A stretch of DNA of 64,000 nucleotides from Streptomyces monashensis (GCF_001866665.1 NZ_MLYO01000036.1:62001-126000); one strand, 5' to 3'. Positions 19,766-29,161 are shown, counted from the first letter of the stretch. The notes: generated by a model from the letters alone, not told the origin. Made by a program: numbers and translations.

Positions 19766-21226
19766 TCACCTGTTCCGTGTCACCCGTGACTGCTTCGGGC
19801 TGTCGTCCTCACCGATGTGGTGGACCCGGACCATGTTGGTCGAGCCGGAGACCCCTGGCGGGGAACCGGCCGTGATCACCACGACGTCGCCCGTGCGGCA
19901 GCGGCCGTACTTCAGGAGCAGCTCGTCCACCTGGTCGACCATGGCGTCGGTGGAGTCGACGTGCGGGCCGAGGAACGTCTCCGCGCCCCAGGTGAAGCTG
20001 AGCTGGGAGCGGGTGGCCGGCTCCGGCGTGAACGCGAGCAGCGGAATCGGCGAGCGGTAGCGGGACAGCCGACGGGCGGTGTCTCCCGACTGCGTGAACG
20101 CGACGAGGAACTTCGCGCCGAGGAAGTCGCCCATCTCGGCGGCGGCCCGGGCGACCGCGCCGCCCTGGGTACGCGGCTTGTTGCTCTCGGTCAGCGGAGG
20201 CAGGCCCGCCGCGAGCATGTCCTCCTCGGCCGCCTCCACGATCTTCGCCATGGTGCGCACGGTCTCGACCGGGTACCTGCCGACGCTGGTCTCGCCGGAG
20301 AGCATCACCGCGTCCGTGCCGTCGAGGACGGCGTTGGCCACGTCGGAGGCCTCGGCGCGGGTCGGGCGGGAGTTCTCGATCATCGAGTCGAGCATCTGGG
20401 TGGCGACGATGACCGGCTTGGCGTTGCGCCGGGCGAGCTTGACCGCGCGCTTCTGCACGATCGGGACCTGCTCCAGCGGCATCTCCACGCCCAGGTCGCC
20501 GCGCGCGACCATGATCCCGTCGAAGGCGGCGACGATCTCGTCGAGGTTCTCGACGGCCTGCGGCTTCTCGACCTTGGCGATCACCGGGAGGCGGCGGCCC
20601 TCCTCGGCCATGATGCGGTGCACGTCCTCGGCGTCCCCGCCGCTGCGCACGAAGGACAGGGCGATGACGTCGACGCCGGTGCGCAGCGCCCAGCGCAGGT
20701 CGTCCTCGTCCTTCGCGGAGAGGGCGGGGACGGAGACGGCGACACCGGGGAGGTTCAGCCCCTTGTGGTCGGAGACCATGCCGCCCTCGACGACCCGGGT
20801 GTGCACGCACGGGCCGTCGACGGCCGTGACCTCCAGGCAGACCTTGCCGTCGTCGACGAGGACGCGCTCACCGGGAGTGACGTCGGCGGCGAGGCCGGCG
20901 TAGGTGGTGCCGCACCGGTGGCGGTCGCCCGCGACGCCCTCCTCCACGGTGATGGTGAACTCGTCGCCGCGTTCAAGGAGTACGGGTCCTTCGCCGAAGT
21001 GACCGAGCCGGATCTTCGGACCTTGAAGGTCGGCGAGAATTCCGACGCTGCGGCCGGTCTCGTCGGCCGCCTTCCGTACGCGCTGATAGCGCTCCTCGTG
21101 ATCGGCGTGCGTACCGTGGCTGAGGTTGAGGCGGGCGACGTCCATTCCGGCCTCGACCAGTGCCTTGATCTGGTCGTACGAGTCGGTGGCGGGCCCCAGA
21201 GTACAGACGATCTTTGCTCGGCGCAT
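19766..21226 (-). CDS. pyk: Pyruvate kinase
   Basis: The 486-residue enzyme transfers phosphate from phosphoenolpyruvate to ADP, the last step of glycolysis. It starts MRRAKIVCTLGPATDS and shows the family's landmarks: MDVARLNLSHG, LADLQGPKIRLG, the signature IAKVEKPQAVENLDEI with the catalytic Lys, VARGDLGVEMP and VATQMLDSMIENSRPTRAEASDVANAV. The C-terminal allosteric domain (about 350-475) is complete. Its promoter region (21227-21383) lies behind the SGNH hydrolase gene on the same strand. Confidence 0.95.
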   Translation of the reverse strand: MRRAKIVCTLGPATDSYDQIKALVEAGMDVARLNLSHGTHADHEERYQRVRKAADETGRSVGILADLQGPKIRLGHFGEGPVLLERGDEFTITVEEGVAGDRHRCGTTYAGLAADVTPGERVLVDDGKVCLEVTAVDGPCVHTRVVEGGMVSDHKGLNLPGVAVSVPALSAKDEDDLRWALRTGVDVIALSFVRSGGDAEDVHRIMAEEGRRLPVIAKVEKPQAVENLDEIVAAFDGIMVARGDLGVEMPLEQVPIVQKRAVKLARRNAKPVIVATQMLDSMIENSRPTRAEASDVANAVLDGTDAVMLSGETSVGRYPVETVRTMAKIVEAAEEDMLAAGLPPLTESNKPRTQGGAVARAAAEMGDFLGAKFLVAFTQSGDTARRLSRYRSPIPLLAFTPEPATRSQLSFTWGAETFLGPHVDSTDAMVDQVDELLLKYGRCRTGDVVVITAGSPPGVSGSTNMVRVHHIGEDDSPKQSRVTRNR

Positions 21227-21383
21227 ACGTCGAGCCTAGGCCTTACCCGTCGGTAGGGAATCGGCCCCGCATGACCACTCAACAACCTTTGAGTGAAGGG
21301 CCGTTGACAAGTGTTGAATTTTGCGGTCACTCGCTCCGATGAGCGAATTTCTCTACGGAAGGCCGATGAGGTTACCGGATTCG

Positions 21384-22508
21384 CTAGAGCCTCAGCAGGG
21401 ACAGCTCGGCGGCCTCGGCGATCGCCTTCGCGCCGACGTCGTTGACGTGCAGACCGTCACCGCTGTCGAACTCCTCGCGGATCCGGTCGGGTTCGGCCGG
21501 GTCCGCGACGGCGGCGGCGACGTCCAGGATGCCGTCGAAGGGGTGCTCCTCCCCCAGCAGCCAGGCGTTGACCGCGCGGCGGACGGCCTGCCCGGCCTCG
21601 CTGTCGTAGCCGTCGTAGACCGTGCCGCGGTACGGGCCGATGGTGGAGCCGACGACGGTCAGCCCGGCGGCGTGCAGCCGGTCGGCGAGCGCGGTGAGAC
21701 CGGCGATGAGTGCGTCGGCCGTGGGGAGCTCGCCGGGCTCGGGGAAGGCGATGTGGCCCGGCAGACCGAGGTCGTTGAGGCCGATGTGGATCAGGACGTG
21801 GCTCACGCCCGGCACCGCGAGGACGTCCCGGTCGACGCGGGCGAGGAGGTGCTCGCCGATCTCGTCGGTCAGCAGGCGGTTGCCGGAGACGCCCTGGTTG
21901 ACGATCCAGCCGCGGGGCAGCCTGCGGCCCAGCTGGGAGGGGAAGCTGTTGTCGAGACCGGGTGTGGTGGCCGCGCCCTCGATCCAGGAGTCCCCGAAGG
22001 CGACCGCGATCCGGGTGCCCTCGGGCGCGCGGACGTCGGCGCCGATCCCGAAGTGCCCGGTGGGCACCTCCTCGGCGTCCCGCAGGGTCCGCGCGGTCAG
22101 CTGGTCGCCGGGGGCGGCCCAGCCGCTGTCGTACGGCACCGCGGAGAAGGTCGTCAGGCCGGTGTCACCGGGCAGATAGAGGCCGACCGTGAGCACCTGG
22201 CCCGCGGCGACGGGCTCCTCGACCGGGTCGGAGACGAGGTCCCCGCCCGCCGGGATCGTGACGGTCCCGGTCCCGTCGAAGGTGAGCGGGGCGTCGATCC
22301 CGTCGCCCCGGACGTGCGCGCCGCCGATCTCCAGTGGCTTCTTGCCGTAACGGTTGCTGAGCGTGATCCGTACCGCCTCACCTCCCCCGGCCAGCCGCAG
22401 GGTCTGTCGTACGGTCTGGTCGGTGAAACCCCGGCTCTGGAAGAGCGCGAAGTCCTCGTCGGGGTCGATGACGGCGGTGCGGTGGGCGGCGATCCATGTC
22501 GTGGTCAT
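21384..22508 (-). CDS. SGNH/GDSL-family hydrolase
   Basis: The 374-residue protein starts at ATG 22508 (MTTTWIAAHR); a GTG at 22523 would add five residues. The N-terminal half is a beta-rich domain typical of fused SGNH esterases. The catalytic domain (about 170-370) carries block I AVAFGDSWIEG with the nucleophile Ser, block III IHIGLNDLG, and block V DGLHVNDVG with the Asp-His pair. No signal peptide is visible, so it may be cytoplasmic or exported by another route. Likely an ester or acetyl hydrolase; the substrate is unknown. A 7-bp inverted repeat (CACTCAA/TTGAGTG, 21276-21295) lies between its end and pyk. Confidence 0.85.
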   Translation of the reverse strand: MTTTWIAAHRTAVIDPDEDFALFQSRGFTDQTVRQTLRLAGGGEAVRITLSNRYGKKPLEIGGAHVRGDGIDAPLTFDGTGTVTIPAGGDLVSDPVEEPVAAGQVLTVGLYLPGDTGLTTFSAVPYDSGWAAPGDQLTARTLRDAEEVPTGHFGIGADVRAPEGTRIAVAFGDSWIEGAATTPGLDNSFPSQLGRRLPRGWIVNQGVSGNRLLTDEIGEHLLARVDRDVLAVPGVSHVLIHIGLNDLGLPGHIAFPEPGELPTADALIAGLTALADRLHAAGLTVVGSTIGPYRGTVYDGYDSEAGQAVRRAVNAWLLGEEHPFDGILDVAAAVADPAEPDRIREEFDSGDGLHVNDVGAKAIAEAAELSLLRL

Positions 22509-22560
22509 GGAAGCCGCCAACACCGCCGTCGCCGGAGTTCTTCCGGCCCTTGCGGGCTTC

Positions 22561-23976
22561 TTACCTTCCGTCGGCGAGGGGCGTCAGCTGCCGGCCGGCC
22601 TGCCGGGCGAGCGGCACCCGCGGCAGACCCTCCTGAAGTCCGAAGGTGGTGAAGGCGGTTCGCTCGGCCAGCGGGTAAGGGTTCTTGCCGGTGAGCGAGT
22701 TGAGGATGGTGGCGCTGCGCCAGGCGGCGAGGCCGAGGTCGGGCGCGCCGACGCCGTGGGTGTGCAGCTCGGCGTTCTGGACGTAGACCGAGCCGGTCAC
22801 GGACGGGTCCAGGACGAGCCGGAACTCCTCGTCGATGCGCGGGCGTTCGCTGCTGTCGCGGCGGATGTAGGGGTCGAGGCCGGCGAGGATGCGGTCGAGC
22901 GGGCGCTCCCGGTAGCCGGTGGCGAGGACGACGGCGCCGGTGGTGAGCCGGGTGCGGGTGCCCTGCTGGAGGTGCTCCAGATGGAGTTCGACCTGGGTGG
23001 TCGCGATCCGGCCGGCCGTGCGCACCCGGACGCCGGGGGTGAGCACGGCATCCGGCCAGCCGCCGTGCAGGGTGCGCCGGTACAGCTCGTCGTGGATGGC
23101 GGCGAGGGTGCCCGCGTCGATGCCCTTGTGCAGCTGCCACTGGGCGGCGATCAGCCGGTCGCGGACGGGCTCGGCGAGGGCGTGGAAGTAGCGCGTGTAG
23201 TCGGGGGTGAAGTGCTCCAGGCCCAGCTTGGAGTACTCCATCGGCGCGAACGCCTCGCTGCGGCCGATCCAGTGCAGTTGCTCACGGCCCGCCGGGCGGT
23301 GCCGCAGCAGGTCGAGGAAGACCTCGGCGCCGGACTGTCCGGAGCCGACGACGGTGACGTGGTCGGCGGCCAGGACGGCGGCGCGGTGGTCCAGGTAGTC
23401 GGCGGCGTGGACGACCGGCACCCCCGGGGCGTCCACCAGCGGCTTGAGCGCGTCCGGCACATGGGGTGCGGTGCCGACGCCGAGGACGATGTTGCGCGTG
23501 TACGTACGGCCCAGGGCCTCGGCCTCGCCCTCGGCGTCGAGCTGGGCGAAGTCGACCTCGAACACGTCCCGTTCGGGGTTCCAGCGCACCGAGTCGACCT
23601 GGTGGCGAAAGCGCAGCCCCGGCAGGCTCTGCGCGACCCAGCGGCAGTAGGCGTCGTACTCGGCGCGCTGGATGTGGAAGCGCTCGGCGAAGTAGAAGGG
23701 GAAGAGCCGCTCGCGGGACCGCAGGAAGCTCAGAAAGCTCCAGGGGCTGGTGGGGTCGGCGAGGGTCACCAGGTCGGCGAGGAACGGAACCTGGATGGTG
23801 GCGCCCTCGATGAGCAGGCCGGGGTGCCAGTCGAAGCCCGGGCGCTGTTCGTAGAACACGGCGTCGAGTTCGGCGAGCGGGTCGGCGAGCGCGGCCAGGG
23901 AGAGGTTGCAGGGGCCGATGCCGATGCCGACGAGGTCGCGGGGGGAGTCGGGCTCGTGGCGTGGGGGGTTGCTCAT
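22561..23976 (-). CDS. Lysine/ornithine/diamine N-monooxygenase, DesB-like
   Basis: The 471-residue flavoprotein starts at ATG 23976, overlapping the stop of the upstream decarboxylase gene (ATGA). It has the N-hydroxylating monooxygenase layout. The FAD-binding motif is GIGIGPCNLS (17-26), with the substrate region QVPFLADLVTLADPTSPWSFLSFL next. The NADPH motif GSGQSGAE begins at about 211, and ATGYRER lies near the C terminus. It belongs to the IucD/SidA/PvdA/DesB family, which hydroxylates a terminal amine of lysine, ornithine or a diamine. Coupling to a PLP decarboxylase makes an N-hydroxy-diamine, as for cadaverine in desferrioxamine synthesis, the natural guess. No acyltransferase or NIS synthetase gene is adjacent. 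The exact substrate cannot be read from sequence. Confidence 0.82.
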   Translation of the reverse strand: MSNPPRHEPDSPRDLVGIGIGPCNLSLAALADPLAELDAVFYEQRPGFDWHPGLLIEGATIQVPFLADLVTLADPTSPWSFLSFLRSRERLFPFYFAERFHIQRAEYDAYCRWVAQSLPGLRFRHQVDSVRWNPERDVFEVDFAQLDAEGEAEALGRTYTRNIVLGVGTAPHVPDALKPLVDAPGVPVVHAADYLDHRAAVLAADHVTVVGSGQSGAEVFLDLLRHRPAGREQLHWIGRSEAFAPMEYSKLGLEHFTPDYTRYFHALAEPVRDRLIAAQWQLHKGIDAGTLAAIHDELYRRTLHGGWPDAVLTPGVRVRTAGRIATTQVELHLEHLQQGTRTRLTTGAVVLATGYRERPLDRILAGLDPYIRRDSSERPRIDEEFRLVLDPSVTGSVYVQNAELHTHGVGAPDLGLAAWRSATILNSLTGKNPYPLAERTAFTTFGLQEGLPRVPLARQAGRQLTPLADGR

Positions 23977-25406
23977 GCGGGGGTGCCTTCTTCTGCGGGT
24001 TCCGTCCGACCGGCTTCTGCGGGGTTCGCCAGGCGGGCTTGTGTGAGTTCCAGCAGCCGGGTCAGGTCGTCCGGCCGGGTGCGGGGGTTGAGGAAGGTGG
24101 CCTTGAGCCAGAGCCGGCCGTCGAGCCGGGCCCGCCCGAGGACGGCCCGGCCCTCGTGCAGCAGCCGGCGGCGTACGGCGGCCACGGCGTCGTCGCCGGC
24201 TGCCGCCGGCCGGAACAGCACCGTGCTGATCACCGGCCGGTCGTACAGCTCGAAGCCGGGGTGTGCGTCGACCAGGGCGGCGAACGCGCGCGCGTGGGCG
24301 CAGACCTGGTCGACCAGGGCGCCGAGTCCGGCGCGGCCGACGGTCTTCAGGGTGACGGCGATCTTGAGGATGTCGGGGCGGCGGGTGGTGCGCAGGGAGC
24401 GGCCGAGCAGGTCGGGGAGGCCGGCCTCGATGTCGTCGTCGGCGTTCAGGTAGTCGGCGCGCTGGCGCAGTGCGGCGAGTTCGGCGGGGCGGGCGAGGGC
24501 GAGGAGGCCTGCGGCGACGGGCTGCCAGCCGAGCTTGTGCAGGTCGAGGGTTACGGTGTGGGCGGCTTCGAGTCCGGCGAGTCGGTCCCGGTGCCGGTCG
24601 CTGAACAGCAGGCCTCCGCCGTAGGCGGCGTCGATGTGCAGCCGGGTGCCGTGGGCGGCGCACAGGCCGGCGATCTCGGGGAGCGGGTCGATGAGACCGG
24701 CGTCGGTGGTGCCGGCGGTGGCGGCGACCAGCAGCGGACCGGGAAGCGTGGTGAGGGCCGCGTCCAGGGCGGCCGGGTCGAGGACGCCGCTCGGGGCGGG
24801 GACGACGACCGGATCGGGCAGGCCGAGGAGCCAGGCGGCACGAGCGAGCGAGTGGTGGGCGTTCGTCCCGCAGACCAGCCGGACGCCGGCGCCGTGCGCC
24901 TCGCGGGCGAGCAGCAGGGCGAGTTGGTTGGACTCGGTGCCGCCGGTGGTGACGAGGGCGTCGGCGAGCCCGGCCGCGTGGGCGAGCGCGCGGGTGACCG
25001 CGGCTTCCAGGACGGATGCGGCCGGGGCCTGGTCCCAGGAGTCCAGGGACGGGTTGAGCACGCTCGCCGCGAGGTCGGCGGCGGTGGCCACGGCGAGCGG
25101 CGGGCAGTGCAGGTGGGCCGCGCACAGTGGGTCGGCCGGGTCGGCGGCGCCCTCGGCGAGGACCTGCACGAGGGTGCGCAGGGCGTCGGGGTCACCGCGC
25201 TCCGGCAGCGCGTCCCCGAGCACGTCGGCGACGTGCGCCGCGACCGCCTCGGGTCCCCCGGCGGGCAACGGCCCGCCCCGCACCCGGGCACCGGCCTCGA
25301 GCGCGTCGAGGACGGTGCCGAGCAGGGGGCGCAGGGCTGCCGGGCCGTCGGGTCTCCGGGGGCCCGAGGCGAGCGCCGGGGCGGGCAGAGGGTGGTCACC
25401 GGGCAT
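23973..25406 (-). CDS. PLP-dependent amino acid decarboxylase, DesA/DABA-decarboxylase-like
   Basis: The 477-residue protein starts at ATG 25406 behind GGAGGAC. It is a group II PLP decarboxylase: HLHCPP (about 98), VLNPSLDSWDQAP, TTGGTESNQLALLLAREAH (about 153), HIDAAYGGG with Asp259, and the Schiff-base lysine in DLHKLGWQP (Lys291). Relatives decarboxylate lysine (DesA) or L-2,4-diaminobutyrate. The ATGA overlap with the N-monooxygenase gene indicates a two-step unit that decarboxylates an amino acid and hydroxylates the resulting diamine. I looked upstream for a DmdR/IdeR iron box and found none, which is unusual if this were a classical siderophore operon. Confidence 0.82.
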   Translation of the reverse strand: MPGDHPLPAPALASGPRRPDGPAALRPLLGTVLDALEAGARVRGGPLPAGGPEAVAAHVADVLGDALPERGDPDALRTLVQVLAEGAADPADPLCAAHLHCPPLAVATAADLAASVLNPSLDSWDQAPAASVLEAAVTRALAHAAGLADALVTTGGTESNQLALLLAREAHGAGVRLVCGTNAHHSLARAAWLLGLPDPVVVPAPSGVLDPAALDAALTTLPGPLLVAATAGTTDAGLIDPLPEIAGLCAAHGTRLHIDAAYGGGLLFSDRHRDRLAGLEAAHTVTLDLHKLGWQPVAAGLLALARPAELAALRQRADYLNADDDIEAGLPDLLGRSLRTTRRPDILKIAVTLKTVGRAGLGALVDQVCAHARAFAALVDAHPGFELYDRPVISTVLFRPAAAGDDAVAAVRRRLLHEGRAVLGRARLDGRLWLKATFLNPRTRPDDLTRLLELTQARLANPAEAGRTEPAEEGTPA

Positions 25407-25571
25407 CGGCTGTCCTCCGCTTTCGGGCGCTCTCGGGCCGGCCTTCGGTTTCCAGCTTGTACGGGAAGTCGCCCGTGTGTCCCGAAATACCGACGATCAG
25501 AACCCGAAAGTGGGTACTGCCGTGCGGGGAAAATGCGTTGGGATTATGCCCGTGGGGTCATGCCCGCAGGG

Positions 25572-26090
25572 TCACACCCGTCCGCCGCAGTCCGCGGCGT
25601 GCTCGCGGGCCCAGCGGGTGAAAGGGGCTGGCCGTGGTGCCGGTGAGCTTCCCGACCGTGTCGGTGATCTCCGGCGTCGCGCCGACGGCATCCGCGATGG
25701 TCCGCAGCAGCCGTTCGAGCATCTGCGGCGGCACGTGCGGGAACAGCTCCCCGACCGCCTCGACCGGGCCCCTGCCCACCGGCGGCCGCGCCGATCGCCG
25801 CGCCCTGCGCGGCATCGGTGATCGGCTGCGGTCCGGTCGGCCGGTGCACGGCACCCCGTGCCCGCCGTCGAGCAGGGTCCGCTCGGCGGCGGCCGCGATG
25901 TCGTCCTCACGGACGGGCGCGGTCCGGACACCCGCGCAGACGGGGTGGGTCTCGTCGGCGCCCTCGGCGATGACGGCGCTGGAGAGCAGGACGCCGTGCC
26001 GTACGCCCTGTTCGCGGGCCGCCCGGAGCAGCTCGGGCGTGCCCGCCTGCGCGTGGGGGCAGAGGGCGCTCGCCCCGGCGAACCGGGCGG
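25572..26090 (-). pseudogene. NmrA-like NAD(P)-binding oxidoreductase remnant
   Basis: Pieces of an NmrA-type Rossmann protein can be read in different frames on the minus strand: PELLRAAREQGVRHGVLLSSAV, then VREDDIAAAAERTLLDGGH, then TGPQPITDAAQGAAIGAA, then VGELFPHVPPQMLERLLRTI and EITDTVGKLTG, and finally FTRWAREHAADCGGRV before TGA at 25572. The N-terminal dinucleotide-binding GxxGxxG part is absent and several internal parts are missing, so the gene is both truncated and frameshifted. It lies between the decarboxylase unit and pepN and cannot make an active enzyme. The upstream limit is approximate. Confidence 0.65.
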
Positions 26091-26096
26091 CCGCCC

Positions 26097-26122
26097 GGGG
26101 GGCCGCTCCTCGTCGGCCCCCC
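26097..26122 (-). terminator. Hairpin terminator downstream of pepN
   Basis: A perfect 9-bp inverted repeat, GGGGGGCCG (26097-26105) and CGGCCCCCC (26114-26122), with an 8-nt loop, about 30 bp beyond the pepN stop. It also overlaps the 5' boundary of the NmrA remnant. Confidence 0.65.
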
Positions 26123-26150
26123 GCGGGCAGGGCGCCCTTGGACTTGCGTC

Positions 26151-28679
26151 CTACGCCCCCTGGGTCTCCCCCGTCCCGCGGGGCTCCTCCTGCGTCTCCT
26201 GCCCGCCGCGCACGCGCAGGGCGCGGGAGAGGTCGTCGAGGCGGTCGGCGAGGGTGCGGCGCAGGGCCGGGGTGGGATCGGCGTCGCGCAGACAGGCCTC
26301 GCCGAGGTCCACGTTCTCGGCGTCGACGGCGTGGGCCGGGAAGGCCCAGCGGGCGGCGGCCTGCGCGATGGCGGGGCCGCGGCGGGCGCTGACGGCGACC
26401 GCGTCCGGGTAGAAGCGCGGCACGTACTCCCGCACCAGATCGGCCTGTTCGGGCTGCCAGAAGCCCTGCGCGGTGGCCGTGAAGAGGTAGTTGGACAGGT
26501 CGTCGCCCGTGAACATGGCCTCCCAGGCCGCGCGCTTGGCCTCCGGGTCCGGCAGGGCCGCGCGGCAGCGGGCGGCGCCCTCCTGGCCGGTGGCGCTCGG
26601 GTCGCGCTCCAGCTCGGCGGCGATCGTGGCCTCGTCGGTGGCGCCGAGGACGGCGAGCCGGGCGAGTATCCGCCAGCGCAGCTCGGGGTCGGTCTCCGGC
26701 CCGCCGGGCACCGTGCCGTCGGCGAGCCAGGCGGCGATGGTGTCGGGGTGGGCGGCGACGCCGATCAGATGCCGTACGGCGATCAGGCGCAGGCCGGGGT
26801 GGTCGCCGTCCTCGGTGCGGCGCAGCAGGTCGCGGCAGAGGGAGGTGAGGGTGGACAGGGCCGCCGGGCGCTCCCGCGCGCTCAGGTACTGGTCCGCGAT
26901 CTGCCCGGAGGCGAAGGCGAGGACGCCCTGGACGAGTGCCAGATCGGTCTCGCGCGGCAGGTGGGTGCGGGCCGTCTCCAGGTAGGCGGCGGGCGGCAGT
27001 TCACCGTCGCGCACGGCGTCCCGCAGGGCGTTCCAGACGACCGCGCGGGTGAGCGGGTCGGGCAGGCCGGACAGTCCGGCGCGCAGCGACTCGAAGGAGT
27101 CGGCGTCGAAGCGGACCTTGGCGTAGGTGAGGTCGCCGTCGTTGAGCAGGAGCAGCGCGGGGCGCTTGCCGAGGGGCTCCGGGTCGCTCTGCGGGACGTC
27201 GAGGTCGCGGCGCTCGCGCAGCACGAGGCGGCCCTCGTCGGCGACGTCGCGGTCGTACAGGCCGACGGTGAGGCGGTGCGGGCGGCTGCCCGCGCGGTCG
27301 ACGGTCAGGGTGAAGGTGCTGTCGGCGGAGGTGATCCGGGGAGTGAGGGTGTCGACGCCCGTGGTGCGCAGCCAGCTGTCGGCCCAGGCGGGCACGTCGC
27401 GGTCGGTGGCGGAGGCGAGGGAGTCGATGAAGTCGGCGAGGGTGGCGTTGCCGAACTTGTGCCGCGCGAAGTGGGTGTTGATGCCGGCGAGGAAGTCCTT
27501 CTCGCCGAGCCAGGCGGCCAGTTGGCGCAGCGCGGAGGCGCCCTTGGCATAGGAGATGCCGTCGAAGTTGAGCAGCGCGGAGGCCGTGTCGTCGACGTTC
27601 TCGGGGGCGACCGGGTGGGTGGTGGGGCGCTGGTCGGCGTCGTAGCCCCAGGCCTTGCGGGTGACGCCGAACTCGGTCCACGGGTCGGTGAACCGGGTGG
27701 CCTCGGCGGTGGTCTGGTAGCCCATGTACTCGGCGAAGGACTCGTTCAGCCAGATGTCGTCCCACCACTTGAGGGTGACGAGGTCGCCGAACCACATGTG
27801 GGCCATCTCGTGCGCGATGACCATGGCGCGGGTCTGCCGCTCGGTGTCGGTGACGGCGGAGCGGTAGACGAACTCGTCGCGGAAGGTGACCAGGCCCGGG
27901 TTCTCCATCGCGCCCGCGTTGAACTCGGGGACGAACGCCTGGTCGTAGGAGTCGAAGGGGTACGGCTCCTCGAACTTCTCGTGGTACCGGTCGAAGCACG
28001 CACGCGTGACCTCGAAGATCTCGTCGGCGTCGGTGTCGAGGTGGGGCGCGAGGGAGCGGCGGCAGTGGATGCCGAAGGGCAGTCCGCGGTGCTCGGTGCG
28101 CACCGAGTGCCAGGGGCCGGCGGCGACGGCGACGAGGTAGGTCGAGATCAGCGGGGTGGGCGCGGCCTGCCAGACCCCGTCGGCGCGCTGGTCGACGATG
28201 CCGTTGGCGAGGACGGTCCACCCCTCGGGCGCCCTGACGGAGACCTCGAAGACGGCCTTCAGGTCGGGCTGGTCGAAGGCGGCGAAGACACGCTGGACGT
28301 CGTCCATGAACATCTGCGTGTAGACGTACGCCTCGCCGTCGCTGGGGTCGGTGAAGCGGTGCATGCCCTCGCCGGTGCGGGAGTAGCGCATGGCCGCGTC
28401 GACGCGCAGTTCGTGCTCGCCCGCGGCGAGGTTCTTCAGCGGCAGCCGGCCGTCGGCGAGCGACTCCGGGTCGAGGGGCTGTCCGTCGAGCGTGACCGTG
28501 CGCAGCTCCGCGGGCTTCAGCTCCACGAACGTGTCCCCGGCGGACCGCGCGGTGAAGCGGATCGCGGTGCGGGAGTCGAAGGTCTCGTCCCCGGTCGTCA
28601 GGTCCAGTTCGACCGTGTACCGGTGGACGTCGAGGAGCTGTGCTCGGAGCTGCGCTTCGTCGCGCGTGAGTACGGACAT
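26151..28679 (-). CDS. pepN: Aminopeptidase N (M1 family zinc metallopeptidase)
   Basis: The protein has 842 residues from ATG 28679 (MSVLTRDEAQ); in-frame starts at 28688 and 28703 are possible but have no better ribosome-binding site. M1 hallmarks are clear: the exopeptidase motif GAMEN (256-260) and the zinc site HEMAH (290-294) with the third ligand Glu about 313 in NESFAEY. The catalytic domain is followed by an ERAP1-like helical C-terminal domain. No signal peptide is present, so it acts in the cytoplasm, removing N-terminal residues during peptide turnover. Streptomyces usually has a second M1 enzyme elsewhere, so this may be one of two paralogues. Confidence 0.93.
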   Translation of the reverse strand: MSVLTRDEAQLRAQLLDVHRYTVELDLTTGDETFDSRTAIRFTARSAGDTFVELKPAELRTVTLDGQPLDPESLADGRLPLKNLAAGEHELRVDAAMRYSRTGEGMHRFTDPSDGEAYVYTQMFMDDVQRVFAAFDQPDLKAVFEVSVRAPEGWTVLANGIVDQRADGVWQAAPTPLISTYLVAVAAGPWHSVRTEHRGLPFGIHCRRSLAPHLDTDADEIFEVTRACFDRYHEKFEEPYPFDSYDQAFVPEFNAGAMENPGLVTFRDEFVYRSAVTDTERQTRAMVIAHEMAHMWFGDLVTLKWWDDIWLNESFAEYMGYQTTAEATRFTDPWTEFGVTRKAWGYDADQRPTTHPVAPENVDDTASALLNFDGISYAKGASALRQLAAWLGEKDFLAGINTHFARHKFGNATLADFIDSLASATDRDVPAWADSWLRTTGVDTLTPRITSADSTFTLTVDRAGSRPHRLTVGLYDRDVADEGRLVLRERRDLDVPQSDPEPLGKRPALLLLNDGDLTYAKVRFDADSFESLRAGLSGLPDPLTRAVVWNALRDAVRDGELPPAAYLETARTHLPRETDLALVQGVLAFASGQIADQYLSARERPAALSTLTSLCRDLLRRTEDGDHPGLRLIAVRHLIGVAAHPDTIAAWLADGTVPGGPETDPELRWRILARLAVLGATDEATIAAELERDPSATGQEGAARCRAALPDPEAKRAAWEAMFTGDDLSNYLFTATAQGFWQPEQADLVREYVPRFYPDAVAVSARRGPAIAQAAARWAFPAHAVDAENVDLGEACLRDADPTPALRRTLADRLDDLSRALRVRGGQETQEEPRGTGETQGA

Positions 28680-28813
28680 GCAGGCCATGCTGCCCGATAG
28701 CACTGACAGCGGACAGGGGGTGGACCGGTTCGCGATATATGTCCGGATCGCCGATCGGGTCGCCCCGACTTCGTCCTGCCGGACACCGGGGCCGGCGCTC
28801 CGGTGTCCGGCGG

Positions 28814-29161
28814 TCAGCCGTCCACGGACTGGGCGTTGGCGGTGTCCTCGGCGATCCGCTCGTGGTGGCGGATGACCTCGGCGATGATGAAGTTCAGGAA
28901 CTTCTCGGCGAAGGCCGGGTCGAGCTTGGCGTTCTCGGCGAGGCGGCGCAGCCGCTCGATCTGGCGGGACTCGCGGCCCGGGTCGGCGGGCGGCAGCTGG
29001 TGCACGGCCTTGAGCCGGCCGACCTGCTGGGTGGCCTTGAACCGCTCGGCGAGCAGGTGGACGACGGCCGCGTCGATGTTGTCGATGCTGTCGCGCAGCC
29101 GCTCCAGTTCCTGGCGGACCTCGGGCTGCATGTCACCGGTGCCGGTGTTGCTGGTGGTCAT
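28814..29161 (-). CDS. Chorismate mutase (AroQ class)
   Basis: The 115-residue all-helical protein starts at ATG 29161 (a TTG at 29170 is an alternative). It has the AroQ pattern: ELERLRDSIDNIDAAVVHLLAERF in helix 1, KATQQVGRLKAVHQLPPADPGRESRQIERLRRLA in the loop and helix 2, and FLNFIIAEVIRHHERIAEDT in helix 3. It converts chorismate to prephenate, the branch point to phenylalanine and tyrosine. The trp genes near 60 kb in this window use the same precursor. It is probably transcribed separately from pepN, whose start is 135 bp away. Confidence 0.85.
   Translation of the reverse strand: MTTSNTGTGDMQPEVRQELERLRDSIDNIDAAVVHLLAERFKATQQVGRLKAVHQLPPADPGRESRQIERLRRLAENAKLDPAFAEKFLNFIIAEVIRHHERIAEDTANAQSVDG

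Noticed and set aside
22561..25125. One 854-residue protein covering the N-monooxygenase and part of the decarboxylase gene
   Set aside because: The upstream part is an Arg/Pro-rich shadow frame of the decarboxylase; the true start is ATG 23976, coupled to the decarboxylase stop.
25407..25571. Iron box upstream of the DesA-like gene
   Set aside because: No TTAGG-type palindrome is present in the region before the start codon.
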